From contig NZ_SSBC01000010.1 in NCBI RefSeq assembly GCF_006475605.1, positions 1,302,001-1,366,000 on the forward strand: a stretch of DNA of 64,000 bases, written 5' to 3'. Under the pieces are notes generated by a model. The model saw nothing but the letters and a program-made list of their open reading frames with translations, did not search any database and had not been told where the DNA came from. Positions 54,252-62,880 of the stretch are shown in pieces. The translations under genes and the position numbers were made by a program. Source of the stretch: Asticcacaulis tiandongensis (lineage in GTDB: Bacteria > Pseudomonadota > Alphaproteobacteria > Caulobacterales > Caulobacteraceae). How positions within the stretch are numbered: position 1 is the first letter of the stretch; the number at the start of each line of letters is the position of its first letter.

Positions 54252-54252
54252 T
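54223..54252 (+). terminator. Plus-strand intrinsic terminator without an assigned gene
   Basis: GGCCACGG-TTAACC-CCGTGGCC is a perfect 8-bp stem followed by TTTTCCTTT on the plus strand. On the minus strand it directly follows the ycgN-type stop but has no T-run, so its clear direction is plus. Confidence 0.7.
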
Positions 54253-54713
54253 TACAGGTCGCTCTTGTCGGCCAGCAGATCAAACGCCGCATAATCCAGC
54301 GCATCGTCTTCGTATTCCAGCTCGGTTTCCGAAATCGTCTGCCCGCGCACCGATACCCCTGCCTGATGCACCGTTTCACGATCCCCGCTGATCAGATGAT
54401 GCCAGCGTGGCAAATCTTTGCCTTCATAGATGCGGCGATAGGCGCAACTGAGCGGCATCCACTCCAGCGCCTCGATATTATGCGGCGTCAGCTTGATGCA
54501 GTCCGGCACATATTTTTTGCGGTTTGGATAATCACTGCACCGGCACGACTGGTTGTCGAACAGCTTGCAATGCACCCGCGTGGGTATGATCTCGCCCGAG
54601 TCTTCGTCCTCAAGCCTTATCAGACAGCAAAGCCCGCACCCGTCACAGAGGCTTTCCCACTCTGTCACGTTCATCTGCTCTAAGGTCTTGGTCTGCCAAA
54701 AAGGTCTGGTCAT
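54252..54713 (-). CDS. YcgN/UPF0260 family cysteine-cluster protein
   Basis: 153 residues. The cysteine pattern [20 protein letters not shown] (C-x2-C-x2-CC), then [20 protein letters not shown] and [10 protein letters not shown] is that of UPF0260/YcgN in the zinc- or iron-chelating CxxCxxCC family. The middle block [20 protein letters not shown] is also conserved in the family. Function is not established; a metal-binding role is inferred from the cysteines. A family A repeat lies upstream, between it and the divergent ABC-F gene. Confidence 0.9.
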   Translation of the reverse strand: MTRPFWQTKTLEQMNVTEWESLCDGCGLCCLIRLEDEDSGEIIPTRVHCKLFDNQSCRCSDYPNRKKYVPDCIKLTPHNIEALEWMPLSCAYRRIYEGKDLPRWHHLISGDRETVHQAGVSVRGQTISETELEYEDDALDYAAFDLLADKSDL

Positions 54714-54745
54714 GCCTCGCCATACTCCAAAACCCTCACCTTATC

Positions 54746-54806
54746 CATACCTCCCCATTTTAATGGGGAGGGGGACCGCCGTGCGCAGCGCGGGGGGGCT
54801 TACTTT
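54746..54806 (+). repeat. Palindromic repeat, family A
   Basis: CATACCTCCCCATT-TT-AATGGGGAGGGGGACCGCC with the inner GCGC dyad and CGGGGGGGCTTACTT. Right end differs from the consensus GGTGGTGGGGTATC. Lies in the divergent gap before the ABC-F gene. Confidence 0.82.
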
Positions 54807-54866
54807 ACCTCCCCTACCTCACACACCCTATTCACAAAACCGGCCCCAGCCTGTACAGGCAAGCCC

Positions 54867-56675
54867 ATGAACACCAAGGCCCCCCTGCTCGCACTCAAAG
54901 ACGTCCGCCTGATGGACGGCATGAACCCCCTGTTTGACGGCGTGGACATCGCGCTTGAACCCGGCGTTCGCGCCTGTCTGGTCGGTAAGAACGGCGCGGG
55001 CAAATCGACCCTGATGCGCCTGATGGCAGGCCTGATCGAGGCCGATTCCGGCGAACGCACCCTCATGCAGGGCCTACGCTACGCCTATGTGCTTCAGGAA
55101 CCGCAACCCGACGGGGACACCGTACTCGACTGGGCGATCTCGGATGGTGCCGAATCCTATCTGGCCGAGGCCGAGCTTTTTGAATTTGGCCTTGATCCGC
55201 AAACCTCCGCCGCCTCGCTTTCGGGCGGTGAAAAGCGCCGCGCCGCGCTTGCCAAGGCTTTTGCCGAAGAACCCGACCTTATCTTCCTCGATGAGCCGAC
55301 CAACCACCTTGATATCTTCGCCATCGAAGCCCTGGAAGAACGCCTGAAATCTTTCCGGGGCGCAGCCCTGATCGTCAGCCACGACCGCACCTTCCTTGAA
55401 CGCGTCACCCAGCGCTGCTACTGGCTTTATGACCGTAAGATCATGCGCCTTGACGCCGGTTACGCGACGTTCGAAGGCTGGTCAGAAAAAATCGTCGAAG
55501 AACAGGCCGAATCCCTGCGCCGCCTCGAAAAGGCCATCGAGCGCGAAACCAAAACCTTCTACAGTTCCATTACTGCGCGGCGCACCCGCAACGAAGGCCG
55601 CGCCGCCCGCCTTCAGGCCATGCGCGCCGACGCCGCCGAACGCGTAAAAAACCTCGGCAAGACCATGGAAATGAGCATCGATTCCGGTGGCACCTCCGGT
55701 AAGCTTGTGGCCGAGCTCAAAGGCGTCTCCAAAGGCTTCGGCGACAAGACCCTGCTCAACAACTTTTCGACCCGCATCATGCGCGGCGACCGTCTGGCCA
55801 TTGTCGGCCCGAACGGGGCGGGCAAATCGACGCTGGTCAAGCTGCTGATCGGTCAGATTAACGCCGATTCCGGTGAAATCAAACTCGGCACCAATCTGGA
55901 AACCGCCTATCTCGATCAGGGCCGCGACACCCTCAAAGGTGAGGAAACCCTGTGGGACGCGCTGGCCAATTCCGGCTCGGATCAGATCATGGTGCAGGGC
56001 CAGCCGAAGCACGTCGCTGGCTACGCCAAAGAATTCCTGTTCCGTGAAAACCAGTTGCGCCAGCCGGTCAAATCCCTGTCCGGCGGGGAACGTAACCGCC
56101 TGCAACTGGCCCGCGCCCTGGCCAAATCGACCAATCTTCTGGTGCTGGATGAGCCGACCAACGACCTCGACATGGATACGCTCGACCTGCTTGAAGACAT
56201 GCTGGCCGACTATGACGGCACCTTGATCCTCGTCAGCCACGACCGTGACTTTATTGACCGTCTCGCCACCTCGACCCTCGCCCTGAACGGCAAGGGCAAG
56301 ACCGTCGAAACGCCTGGCGGCTGGCAGGATTTCCTGCGTCAGAATCCGGAATTTTTCACCGAACTCAGCCACCGCACCCCGACGGTTTCAAAACCCGCCG
56401 CAAAGGCTCCGGCACCTAAACCGGCCCCTAAGCCCGCCACCAAAAAACTCAGCTACAAAGACCAGAAGCGCCTCGAAGACCTCAACGCCCTGATGCCCAA
56501 ATGGCAGGCGGAAATCAAAAACACCGAAGCGGCCCTCTCCGATCCCGACCTCTATGCCAGATCACCGGCCAAGTTTGACGCCCTGATGAAAACGCTGGAA
56601 AAGTTAAAAACCGACCTCGAAAACGGCGAACTTGAATGGCTCGAACTCGAGGAAAAACGCGAAGCCCTCACCTAA
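54867..56675 (+). CDS. ABC-F family ATPase (Uup-like)
   Basis: 602 residues, two ABC domains and no membrane part. First Walker A GKNGAGKST (about 52-60), signature SLSGGEKRRAALAKAFAEEP and Walker B LIFLDEPTNHLDI; second Walker A GPNGAGKST (about 317-325), signature SLSGGERNRLQLARALAKST and LLVLDEPTNDLDM. Linker between domains is rich in Arg/Glu. The C-terminus after about 520 is a Pro/Ala/Lys linker followed by a coiled coil (KLSYKDQKRLEDLNALMPKW), as in Uup. ABC-F proteins act at the ribosome; the precise branch is uncertain. Confidence 0.93.
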   Translation: MNTKAPLLALKDVRLMDGMNPLFDGVDIALEPGVRACLVGKNGAGKSTLMRLMAGLIEADSGERTLMQGLRYAYVLQEPQPDGDTVLDWAISDGAESYLAEAELFEFGLDPQTSAASLSGGEKRRAALAKAFAEEPDLIFLDEPTNHLDIFAIEALEERLKSFRGAALIVSHDRTFLERVTQRCYWLYDRKIMRLDAGYATFEGWSEKIVEEQAESLRRLEKAIERETKTFYSSITARRTRNEGRAARLQAMRADAAERVKNLGKTMEMSIDSGGTSGKLVAELKGVSKGFGDKTLLNNFSTRIMRGDRLAIVGPNGAGKSTLVKLLIGQINADSGEIKLGTNLETAYLDQGRDTLKGEETLWDALANSGSDQIMVQGQPKHVAGYAKEFLFRENQLRQPVKSLSGGERNRLQLARALAKSTNLLVLDEPTNDLDMDTLDLLEDMLADYDGTLILVSHDRDFIDRLATSTLALNGKGKTVETPGGWQDFLRQNPEFFTELSHRTPTVSKPAAKAPAPKPAPKPATKKLSYKDQKRLEDLNALMPKWQAEIKNTEAALSDPDLYARSPAKFDALMKTLEKLKTDLENGELEWLELEEKREALT

Positions 56676-56677
56676 TC

Positions 56678-56734
56678 ATCCTCCCCTGCGAAGCGGGGGA
56701 GGTGTCAGCGCGAAGTCGCTGACGGAGGGGGCAT
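56678..56734 (+). repeat. Palindromic repeat, family C
   Basis: ATCCTCCCCTGC-GAA-GCGGGGGAGGTG, then TCAGCG-CGAAGT-CGCTGA and CGGAGGGGGCA. Starts three bases after the ABC-F stop. Confidence 0.88.
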
Positions 56735-56797
56735 TCTACAACGTAGGGGATATTTCATATCTTTTCCTTACGCGCTCAACATGCCATAGCGAACCTC

Positions 56798-57391
56798 ATG
56801 GCCCGTTACCCGCTCAAAGACGAAGACAAACGCCTGTGGTCGCTGGTAGCGGCGACTGTGCGACCGCATACGGCCAAAACGAAACTCAAGACAACAACCA
56901 CCCCGACTCCGGAACCGGAAACCGTAACCCTGAAGGGCCTGCCTGCCGGTAAAAACACCATGACGGCCCCAAAGCTGCCCCCTCTGCCCATGGCCCCTTT
57001 TCGGGTGGGTGAGGCCGTCAAACCCCAGACGGGCTATAAGCTTTATAGCGACAGTCCCAAATCCGATCCCTATCCCATTGAGCCGAAACGCAAGCGCCGC
57101 CTGAGCCGCGAACGCGACCCCATCGAAGCCCGCCTCGACCTGCACGGCCTGACGCAGATTCAGGCTGAATCGCGCCTCAAAGCCTTCGTCCATCAGGCCT
57201 ATGCCAACGACTATCGCGCCATTTTGGTCATTACGGGCAAAGGTCTGGCTGAAAACGGCATACTCAAACGCCATGCGCCGGAATGGCTGGCCGATCCGGC
57301 GCTGTCACATATGATTGCCGGTGTCTCGCAGGCTCACGCCCGCCACGGCGGCTCCGGCGCGCTCTACATCGCCCTCAAACGCCGCGTTTAA
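56798..57391 (+). CDS. Smr-domain protein
   Basis: 197 residues. A variable N-terminal half (basic and Pro-rich) leads to a C-terminal Smr domain: IEARLDLHGLTQIQAESRLK with the DLHG motif, ILVITGKGLAENGILKRHAP with TGKG, and HARHGGSGALYIALKR at the end. Stand-alone Smr proteins may nick nucleic acids or act on collided ribosomes; which one applies here is unknown. Lies downstream of the ABC-F gene with a family C repeat in between. Confidence 0.92.
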   Translation: MARYPLKDEDKRLWSLVAATVRPHTAKTKLKTTTTPTPEPETVTLKGLPAGKNTMTAPKLPPLPMAPFRVGEAVKPQTGYKLYSDSPKSDPYPIEPKRKRRLSRERDPIEARLDLHGLTQIQAESRLKAFVHQAYANDYRAILVITGKGLAENGILKRHAPEWLADPALSHMIAGVSQAHARHGGSGALYIALKRRV

Positions 57392-57392
57392 T

Positions 57393-57460
57393 ACATACTC
57401 CCCAGCTTGCTGGGGAGGGGGACCGCGCCGGTTTGACCTACGGGGTGGTGGGGCATCTTG
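57393..57460 (+). repeat. Palindromic repeat, family A
   Basis: CATACTCCCCAGC-TT-GCTGGGGAGGGGGACCGC, inner CGCCGGTTTGACC stretch (poor pairing) and GGGTGGTGGGGCATCTT. Fills the gap between the convergent Smr and sugar-kinase genes. Confidence 0.86.
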
Positions 57461-57461
57461 C

Positions 57462-58466
57462 TTACCCTAACAACCCCCGCGCCTTCGCCAGTTCCCCATA
57501 ATTCACCTGCGGACGCGGGCCATAGTGGCCGATCACTTCCGCCGCCGCCAGCGACCCCAGCCGCCCGCTCTCAACAACCGACAGGCCCTGAGTCAGACCA
57601 TAAAGCACCCCCGCCGCATATTGGTCACCGGCACCGGTGGTATCGACCACCTCTGCCGCGCACACCTCAACCGGCAAAACCTGATCATAGGTCACCGCCA
57701 CAGAGCCTTTATCCGAGCGCGTCACAAACGACAGATCAGCCTTGGTCCCAAGAAACTTCACTGCTTCATCAAAATTATCCGTCTGGAAAAAGGACAGGAC
57801 TTCGCTCTCATTGGCAAAGACCACATCAATGTGCCGCTCGATAAAGGCCAGCAGATCGGTACGCCAGCGATCGACAACAAAGCTGTCCGACAGCGTAATC
57901 GCCGTCTGACGCCCTGCGGCACGGGCAATTTCACAAGCCTTGGCAAAAGCCGCCCGTCCTGACGGCGTATCAAACAGATAGCCCTCCAGATAGGTTACCT
58001 TCGACGCCTCAATAATCGCCGCATCAACGTCCTGAGGCCCGACAAGCGCCGCCGCACCCAGATAGGTCGCCATGGTGCGCTGCCCGTCCGGTGTCACATT
58101 AATCAGGCACCGCGCCGTGGCCGTCGGATCATCATGCAGAAACGGCGTACCGAACGTCACGCCCAGACGCTTGAGGTCGCGTGAAAACACCTCCCCCAAA
58201 GCGTCATGTGCCACCTTGCCAATATAGGCTGCCTTGCCACCAAACGAAGCGACACCGGCAATCGTATTACCTGCCGACCCGCCGGATTCCTGCGTCACAT
58301 CCCCACGCGCCGTCATCTTCTCATAGAGATTCAGCGCCCTGTGCTGATCAATCAGCGTCATCGACCCCGCAGGCAGGTTTTCCGCCGCCAGAAACGCAGG
58401 TTCCGCGGGCGCAATAACATCGACAATGGCATGACCGACGGCAACAACATCATAATCAGAAAACAT
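57462..58466 (-). CDS. PfkB-family sugar kinase, adenosine kinase-like
   Basis: 334 residues of the ribokinase/PfkB family. N-terminal VAVGHAIVDVIAP and GGSAGNTIAGVASFGGKAAY match the substrate-binding half; VVDTTGAGDQYAAGVLYGL near residue 275-293 carries the catalytic Asp and anion hole. The alphaproteobacterial adenosine kinase-like group has this length and the FANESEVLSFFQTDNFDEAV stretch. It probably phosphorylates a nucleoside, but sugar specificity cannot be fixed from sequence. Divergent from the ATP-grasp gene, with about 50 bp between starts. Confidence 0.9.
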   Translation of the reverse strand: MFSDYDVVAVGHAIVDVIAPAEPAFLAAENLPAGSMTLIDQHRALNLYEKMTARGDVTQESGGSAGNTIAGVASFGGKAAYIGKVAHDALGEVFSRDLKRLGVTFGTPFLHDDPTATARCLINVTPDGQRTMATYLGAAALVGPQDVDAAIIEASKVTYLEGYLFDTPSGRAAFAKACEIARAAGRQTAITLSDSFVVDRWRTDLLAFIERHIDVVFANESEVLSFFQTDNFDEAVKFLGTKADLSFVTRSDKGSVAVTYDQVLPVEVCAAEVVDTTGAGDQYAAGVLYGLTQGLSVVESGRLGSLAAAEVIGHYGPRPQVNYGELAKARGLLG

Positions 58467-58516
58467 AGGGATTTATCCGGTTGATTTTATCCCCCTCTGT
58501 TGCGCATAAAGCCAGC

Positions 58517-59428
58517 ATGCGCAAGTCCCTCCTGATCCTGACCCCCGATCCCGACTATAAAACCCACAGCCGCTGGCCCGCCGTCGTCGACGCCTACCGC
58601 GCCGCCCTCTCCGACCTTCCCGTCGATATCTTTACCCAGCCCTGGTCAGCGCCCCTGACGCGTGACTATGATCTGGTGTGTCCGCTGGTGGTCTGGGGCT
58701 ATCACAATGCGCCCGATGACTTCCGTAAAAGCCTCGCCTACATCAAAGCCAAGGGCCACAGACTGATGAACCCCACCGGCATTCTGGCATGGAACATCGA
58801 CAAGCATTATTTGCGTGACCTGTCACAATCCGGCATCCGCACCGTACCTACCCTGTTTGCCGCCAGCCTGACCCCCAGAGTGATCGCCAATGCCCGCGCT
58901 GATTTCAATCAGCAAAAACTGGTCATCAAACCCGTCATATCTGCCGGTTCCAAAAACACTTTTATACTCGACACGGATCATATCCCCCCAATTCATTGGG
59001 GGGAGACCGGCGAAGCCGGAGGGGGGAGTCTTATGCTGCAACCCTTTATGCCCGCCATCCAGTCCGAAGGCGAATGGTCACTTCTGTTCTATAGCGGCCA
59101 GTTCTCCCACGCCGTGCTGAAGACCCCCAAATCCGGTGATTTCCGCTCACAGCCCGATTATGACGCGAACCTGCGCACACTGCCTGTCCCGCCCGAAGCG
59201 CTGGAACTGGCCTACGAAGCGCTTGACTATGCCGGTGGCCCTGACCTGCTCTATGCCCGCGTCGATATGGTCAGAAACGACAGCGGCCAGCCGTGTCTGA
59301 TGGAACTCGAACTGATCGAACCCGACCTCTATCTGACCTACGACCCAGATGCCCCGGCCCGACTGGCCCACGCCTTCAGCCATGTCCTGGGCCTTGGCTG
59401 CACCGGTTCCGGCCATCACCACAACTAA
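58517..59428 (+). CDS. ATP-grasp family protein with in-frame palindromic insert
   Basis: 303 residues from MRKSLLILTPDPDYKTHSRW; a 12-codon extension above is not needed. ATP-grasp features are LVCPLVVWGYHNAPDDFRKS, MNPTGILAWNIDKHYLRDLS, KLVIKPVISAGSKNTFILDT, LMLQPFMPAIQSEGEWSLLF and LYARVDMVRNDSGQPCLMEL, then ELIEPDLYL with the metal-binding acidic residues. This resembles the glutathione-synthetase/RimK-like group; substrate unknown. Odd: residues 156-170 (about PPIHWGETGEAGGGS) are encoded by a two-hairpin palindromic element, in frame and without a stop. The gene is otherwise intact. Confidence 0.85.
   Translation: MRKSLLILTPDPDYKTHSRWPAVVDAYRAALSDLPVDIFTQPWSAPLTRDYDLVCPLVVWGYHNAPDDFRKSLAYIKAKGHRLMNPTGILAWNIDKHYLRDLSQSGIRTVPTLFAASLTPRVIANARADFNQQKLVIKPVISAGSKNTFILDTDHIPPIHWGETGEAGGGSLMLQPFMPAIQSEGEWSLLFYSGQFSHAVLKTPKSGDFRSQPDYDANLRTLPVPPEALELAYEALDYAGGPDLLYARVDMVRNDSGQPCLMELELIEPDLYLTYDPDAPARLAHAFSHVLGLGCTGSGHHHN
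58984..59028 (+). repeat. Palindromic repeat inside a coding sequence
   Basis: CCCCCCAAT-TC-ATTGGGGGG, then ACCGGC-GAA-GCCGG and AGGGGGG. This is the plan of the intergenic families (C-rich arm, G-rich arm, inner ACCGGC dyad, closing G-run), but inside the ATP-grasp gene and read in frame. Confidence 0.8.
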
Positions 59429-59494
59429 CCATACCTCCCCGACTTGTCGGGGAGGGGGACCGCGATCCGCAGGATCGGGGTGGTGGGGTATCTT
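59429..59494 (+). repeat. Palindromic repeat, family A
   Basis: CCATACCTCCCCGAC-TT-GTCGGGGAGGGGGACCGC, inner CGATCC-GCA-GGATCG and GGTGGTGGGGTATCTT. Starts directly after the ATP-grasp stop and precedes the TonB receptor gene. Confidence 0.88.
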
Positions 59495-59535
59495 GCTTTC
59501 CCCGCGCCCCAAAGCAAACCCCGTAAGGAGCCACT

Positions 59536-61512
59536 GTGTCACCATATCTCCTCCCCCTGCTTGCTATTGCTTCACCACAACCGACCACGCCTGAACCCGT
59601 GGAAATCACCGTTACCGGTGAACGCCCGACACCCTCTCCGTCCGAAGCCTTGCGTCAGCGCACCGCCGACGTCGCCGGTGCCACCGCCTTTGTTGACGAA
59701 AGCGCGTGGGCCAACCAGCGCGCCACCACCCTTAAGGACATGGTCGATTTCACCCCCGGTGTTCTGGCCCAACCGAGAAACGGCGCAGAATCCTTACGCC
59801 TATCCATCCGTGGCTCAGGCCTGACCCGAACCTTTCAGGGACGCGGCCTGCTGATTCTTCAGGATGGCGTGCCCGTCAACACCGCCGACGGCAGCTTTGA
59901 GTTCAATACGCTTGATCCGTGGCTCATTCAGCACATGCAAATCCTCAAAGGGGCCAATGCGCTGGAACAGGGTGCGACCCAACTCGGCGGCTCGATCAAC
60001 CTCATCACCCCCACTGGCCGCACGCAACCCTACACCCGCCTGCGCCTTGAGACCGGTTCATTCGGCCACCGCCACGCCCTGATCAGTTCAGGCTTTGCCA
60101 CCCCGACCCATGACGGGTTTATGGCCCTGACCTACCTGTCGCAGGACGGTTTCCGCCACCACAATCAACAAGATTCCCTTCGCCTCGCCGCCAATTTCGG
60201 CTGGCAGGCCTCCGCCCACCTCGAACACCGCCTGTTTGCCTCCCTAAGCCGTGCTGACGCCGAAATCCCCGGCTCCATAAGCCTTGCCGAAATCGCCCGC
60301 GACACCCGCACCGCCAATCCGGCCAATATTACCGGCCGCTTCTATCGCGATGTTGATCTCGGTCGTCTGGCCTATCGCGGAATCTATACGGATGGCCTGT
60401 CGGAATGGTCACTCGCCGCCTACACCAGCCACCGCCGCCTCGACACCCCCGTCACCGTGGCCATCAAAAGCCGCTCCAACGAACACGGCCTGCGCCTGAG
60501 ATACGGTTATGGCCTGCGCCCCAACCGCTTCACCACCGGCCTGAACGCCTATTACGGCAAGGAAAAAGAACGCCGCTTCGTCAATGTCGCTGGCACGCCC
60601 ACCACCCCCATTGTTACCCGCGACCTGACGGCCCTGACCCTTGAGGCCTACGCCCAGTATGAACATCTGATTGCGCCGTTCACCACCGCCATAGCTGGCC
60701 TTCAGGCCACCGCCGTCACCCGCCGCATAGATGAACACTTCCCCTCAACCGAGCGCCGCACGAACCGCTATTCGGCCTTCAGTCCACGCCTCGGCCTGCG
60801 CTATGACGCCCAGACCTATACCCTGTTCACTAATTTCAGCCGCAGCTACGAACCTCCTACTTTGAGCGAGCTATCCGGCGGCAATGGCCCCGGTTTTCGC
60901 TCACTCAACGACCAGAGCGCCACCACGGGCGAAATCGGTGGTCGCGGTCAGTACAAAAACCTGCGCTGGGAGGCCGCCACCTATCTGTCGACCCTAAGCG
61001 GTGAATATATCATCCTGCGTCAGCCTGACGGTTCCTCACAGGCCGTCAATGCCGACCGCACCCATCACGCCGGCCTCGAACTCGGCCTCGGTGGGCAACT
61101 GACCCGCCTCCTGTCGGTCAATACGGCATACACCTACAACCACTTCCGCTTCCGCAACGATCCGGTCTATGGCGACAACCATTTGCCGGGCGTGCCCAGC
61201 CACTATCTGCGCGCCGAACTGAGCTACCATATCGGCCCCGTCACCCTGTCACCCAATGTCGAGTGGTCACCTGTGGCCTATTATATCGACATGAACAACA
61301 GCCTCCAAAGCCCCGCCTATACGGTCTGGAATCTGCGGGCCACATGGTCACCATCGCAAAAACCCATCCGCTTTTATGCCGACCTACGCAACCTGAACGA
61401 CGAAGCCTATGTCGCCACGACCAATGTCATCGCCAATGCCTTTGGCAATGACGGTCGCCACTTCTATCCCGGCGAAGGGCGCGCCCTTTATATCGGGATC
61501 ACTCTGAAATAA
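59536..61512 (+). CDS. TonB-dependent outer-membrane receptor
   Basis: 658 residues from GTG 59536, with AAGGAG 5 bases before it. A short signal-like segment (LLPLLAIAS) is followed by the plug domain (VEITVTGERP as TonB box region, TLKDMVDFTPGVLAQPRNGA, SLRLSIRGSGLTRTFQGRGL, LILQDGVPVNTADGSFEF, LKGANALEQGATQLGGSINL) and a 22-strand type barrel ending GRALYIGITLK. Resembles FecA-like siderophore receptors; the substrate is not readable from sequence. The following exporter gene on the same strand may belong to the same uptake/export function. Confidence 0.93.
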   Translation: MSPYLLPLLAIASPQPTTPEPVEITVTGERPTPSPSEALRQRTADVAGATAFVDESAWANQRATTLKDMVDFTPGVLAQPRNGAESLRLSIRGSGLTRTFQGRGLLILQDGVPVNTADGSFEFNTLDPWLIQHMQILKGANALEQGATQLGGSINLITPTGRTQPYTRLRLETGSFGHRHALISSGFATPTHDGFMALTYLSQDGFRHHNQQDSLRLAANFGWQASAHLEHRLFASLSRADAEIPGSISLAEIARDTRTANPANITGRFYRDVDLGRLAYRGIYTDGLSEWSLAAYTSHRRLDTPVTVAIKSRSNEHGLRLRYGYGLRPNRFTTGLNAYYGKEKERRFVNVAGTPTTPIVTRDLTALTLEAYAQYEHLIAPFTTAIAGLQATAVTRRIDEHFPSTERRTNRYSAFSPRLGLRYDAQTYTLFTNFSRSYEPPTLSELSGGNGPGFRSLNDQSATTGEIGGRGQYKNLRWEAATYLSTLSGEYIILRQPDGSSQAVNADRTHHAGLELGLGGQLTRLLSVNTAYTYNHFRFRNDPVYGDNHLPGVPSHYLRAELSYHIGPVTLSPNVEWSPVAYYIDMNNSLQSPAYTVWNLRATWSPSQKPIRFYADLRNLNDEAYVATTNVIANAFGNDGRHFYPGEGRALYIGITLK

Positions 61513-61579
61513 TCCGTGAAAAAATTTCATTTGAAACTAATTGCCTCCCTTGCCCGAAAGGTCTAAGGCGAAGGCCATT

Positions 61580-62791
61580 ATGTCGACACGCACCATAAAA
61601 GCCCCTTCGTTTCCTGAATTTGTCGGTCTGGCTGCCGCCATCATGGCCATGATGGCGCTGGCTATTGATGCCATTCTGCCTGCCCTGCCGACCATCGGGC
61701 GTGAGTTTCAGATTACCGACCACAATCAGTTGCACGCCATTATCGGGGCCTTTTTCATGGGCGCAGGCGTCGGCCAGCTGGCCTTTGGCCCCTTATCGGA
61801 CTGGCTGGGACGCCGCAATGTGCTTCTGTGGGGCATAGGCGTCTATGTCGTCCTGTCGCTGCTGGCGGCCCTTGTCGACAATATGAGCCTGCTGATCGCC
61901 CTGCGCTTCGCGCAAGGGCTGGTCGCCGCCTGCGCCAGTGTCATTTCCCGCGCCATTGTCCGTGACTATTATTCCGGCGACCGCATGGCAAAGGTCATGT
62001 CGATCGTCCAGATGATCTTCCTCGCCGTGCCTGCGCTGGCGCCCGCTCTGGGGCAGCTGATCCTGCTGATTGCCCCGTGGCGCTTCATCTTCGTCACTCT
62101 GGCCATATATGCCATGTTGCTGCTGGTCTGGGCCCTGTTCCGCCTGCCGGAAACCTTACCCGCCGAAGCCCGCCGCAAGCCCGATATCGGCCATATCCGC
62201 CGCACCAGCATCAGCCTCCTGACCAACCGCGTGTCCCTGACCTATACCCTGGCCAGCACCACCATAGTGGCCATGCTGCTGGTCTATCTGTCTCTGATGC
62301 CTCAGGTGTTTGACGAGGTCTATAACCACCCCGAATGGCTGGCACCGGTCTTTGCCATCTGCGTCGTCGCCATGAGCGTTTGCGCCCTGCTCAATTCGCG
62401 TATCGTCGAAAAAGTCGGTGCCCGCACCGTTTCCCATTATGCCCAGTTAGGCATGCTGGGCTTTGGGGTGCTGCACTTTGCCATTGCCTACAGCTTCAAT
62501 GAACCGCTCTGGCTGTTTGTCACCCTTCAGGCCCTGACGCTCGGCTGCATGAGCCTGTCGACCTCGAATTTCATGTCGATTGCCATGGAAGACTTCGGCC
62601 ATGTCGCCGGCACCGCCGCCTCAGTTCAGGGCTTTATCACCATGATGGGCGGCAGCCTGTTCGGCGGTTTCCTGAGCGGCTTCTGGACCGGCCACCTGTG
62701 GCTGATGCCCTTGTCGGTCGTCATCACTTCCGGACTGGCCATGCTCATCATCTTCGTTGGCGAAAAAGGCCGCCTGTTCCGCAACGCCTGA
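61580..62791 (+). CDS. MFS exporter, Bcr/CflA subfamily
   Basis: 403 residues from ATG 61580 with AAGG 5 bases upstream. About 12 membrane segments; the loop motif GPLSDWLGRRNVLLWGIGVY (motif A) lies between helices 2 and 3, and RFAQGLVAACASVISRAIVR plus DYYSGDRMAKVMSIVQMIFL with APALGQLILL is the Bcr/CflA drug-exporter signature. Probable inner-membrane antiporter. Substrate unknown; the adjacent TonB receptor raises the possibility of siderophore-related traffic, which is speculation. Confidence 0.9.
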   Translation: MSTRTIKAPSFPEFVGLAAAIMAMMALAIDAILPALPTIGREFQITDHNQLHAIIGAFFMGAGVGQLAFGPLSDWLGRRNVLLWGIGVYVVLSLLAALVDNMSLLIALRFAQGLVAACASVISRAIVRDYYSGDRMAKVMSIVQMIFLAVPALAPALGQLILLIAPWRFIFVTLAIYAMLLLVWALFRLPETLPAEARRKPDIGHIRRTSISLLTNRVSLTYTLASTTIVAMLLVYLSLMPQVFDEVYNHPEWLAPVFAICVVAMSVCALLNSRIVEKVGARTVSHYAQLGMLGFGVLHFAIAYSFNEPLWLFVTLQALTLGCMSLSTSNFMSIAMEDFGHVAGTAASVQGFITMMGGSLFGGFLSGFWTGHLWLMPLSVVITSGLAMLIIFVGEKGRLFRNA

Positions 62792-62797
62792 CCCCTA

Positions 62798-62853
62798 AAT
62801 CCTCCCCTGTTTACGGGGGAGGTGGCGCGGCAAGGTCCGCGCCGGAGGGGGCA
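62798..62853 (+). repeat. Palindromic repeat, family C
   Basis: ATCCTCCCCTG-TTTA-CGGGGGAGGTG, then GCGCGG-CAAGGT-CCGCGC and CGGAGGGGGCA. Lies between the convergent exporter and dienelactone hydrolase genes. Confidence 0.88.
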
Positions 62854-62880
62854 CTTCCCGAACGATGTCTCTCAATCCCC

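Noticed and set aside
55482-56372. A 296-codon minus-strand frame inside the ABC-F gene
   Set aside because: Opposite both ABC signature motifs of an intact gene; no protein features of its own.
44539-62853. The regular palindromes as a CRISPR array
   Set aside because: The copies are hundreds to thousands of bases apart at gene junctions, with no spacers and no cas genes.
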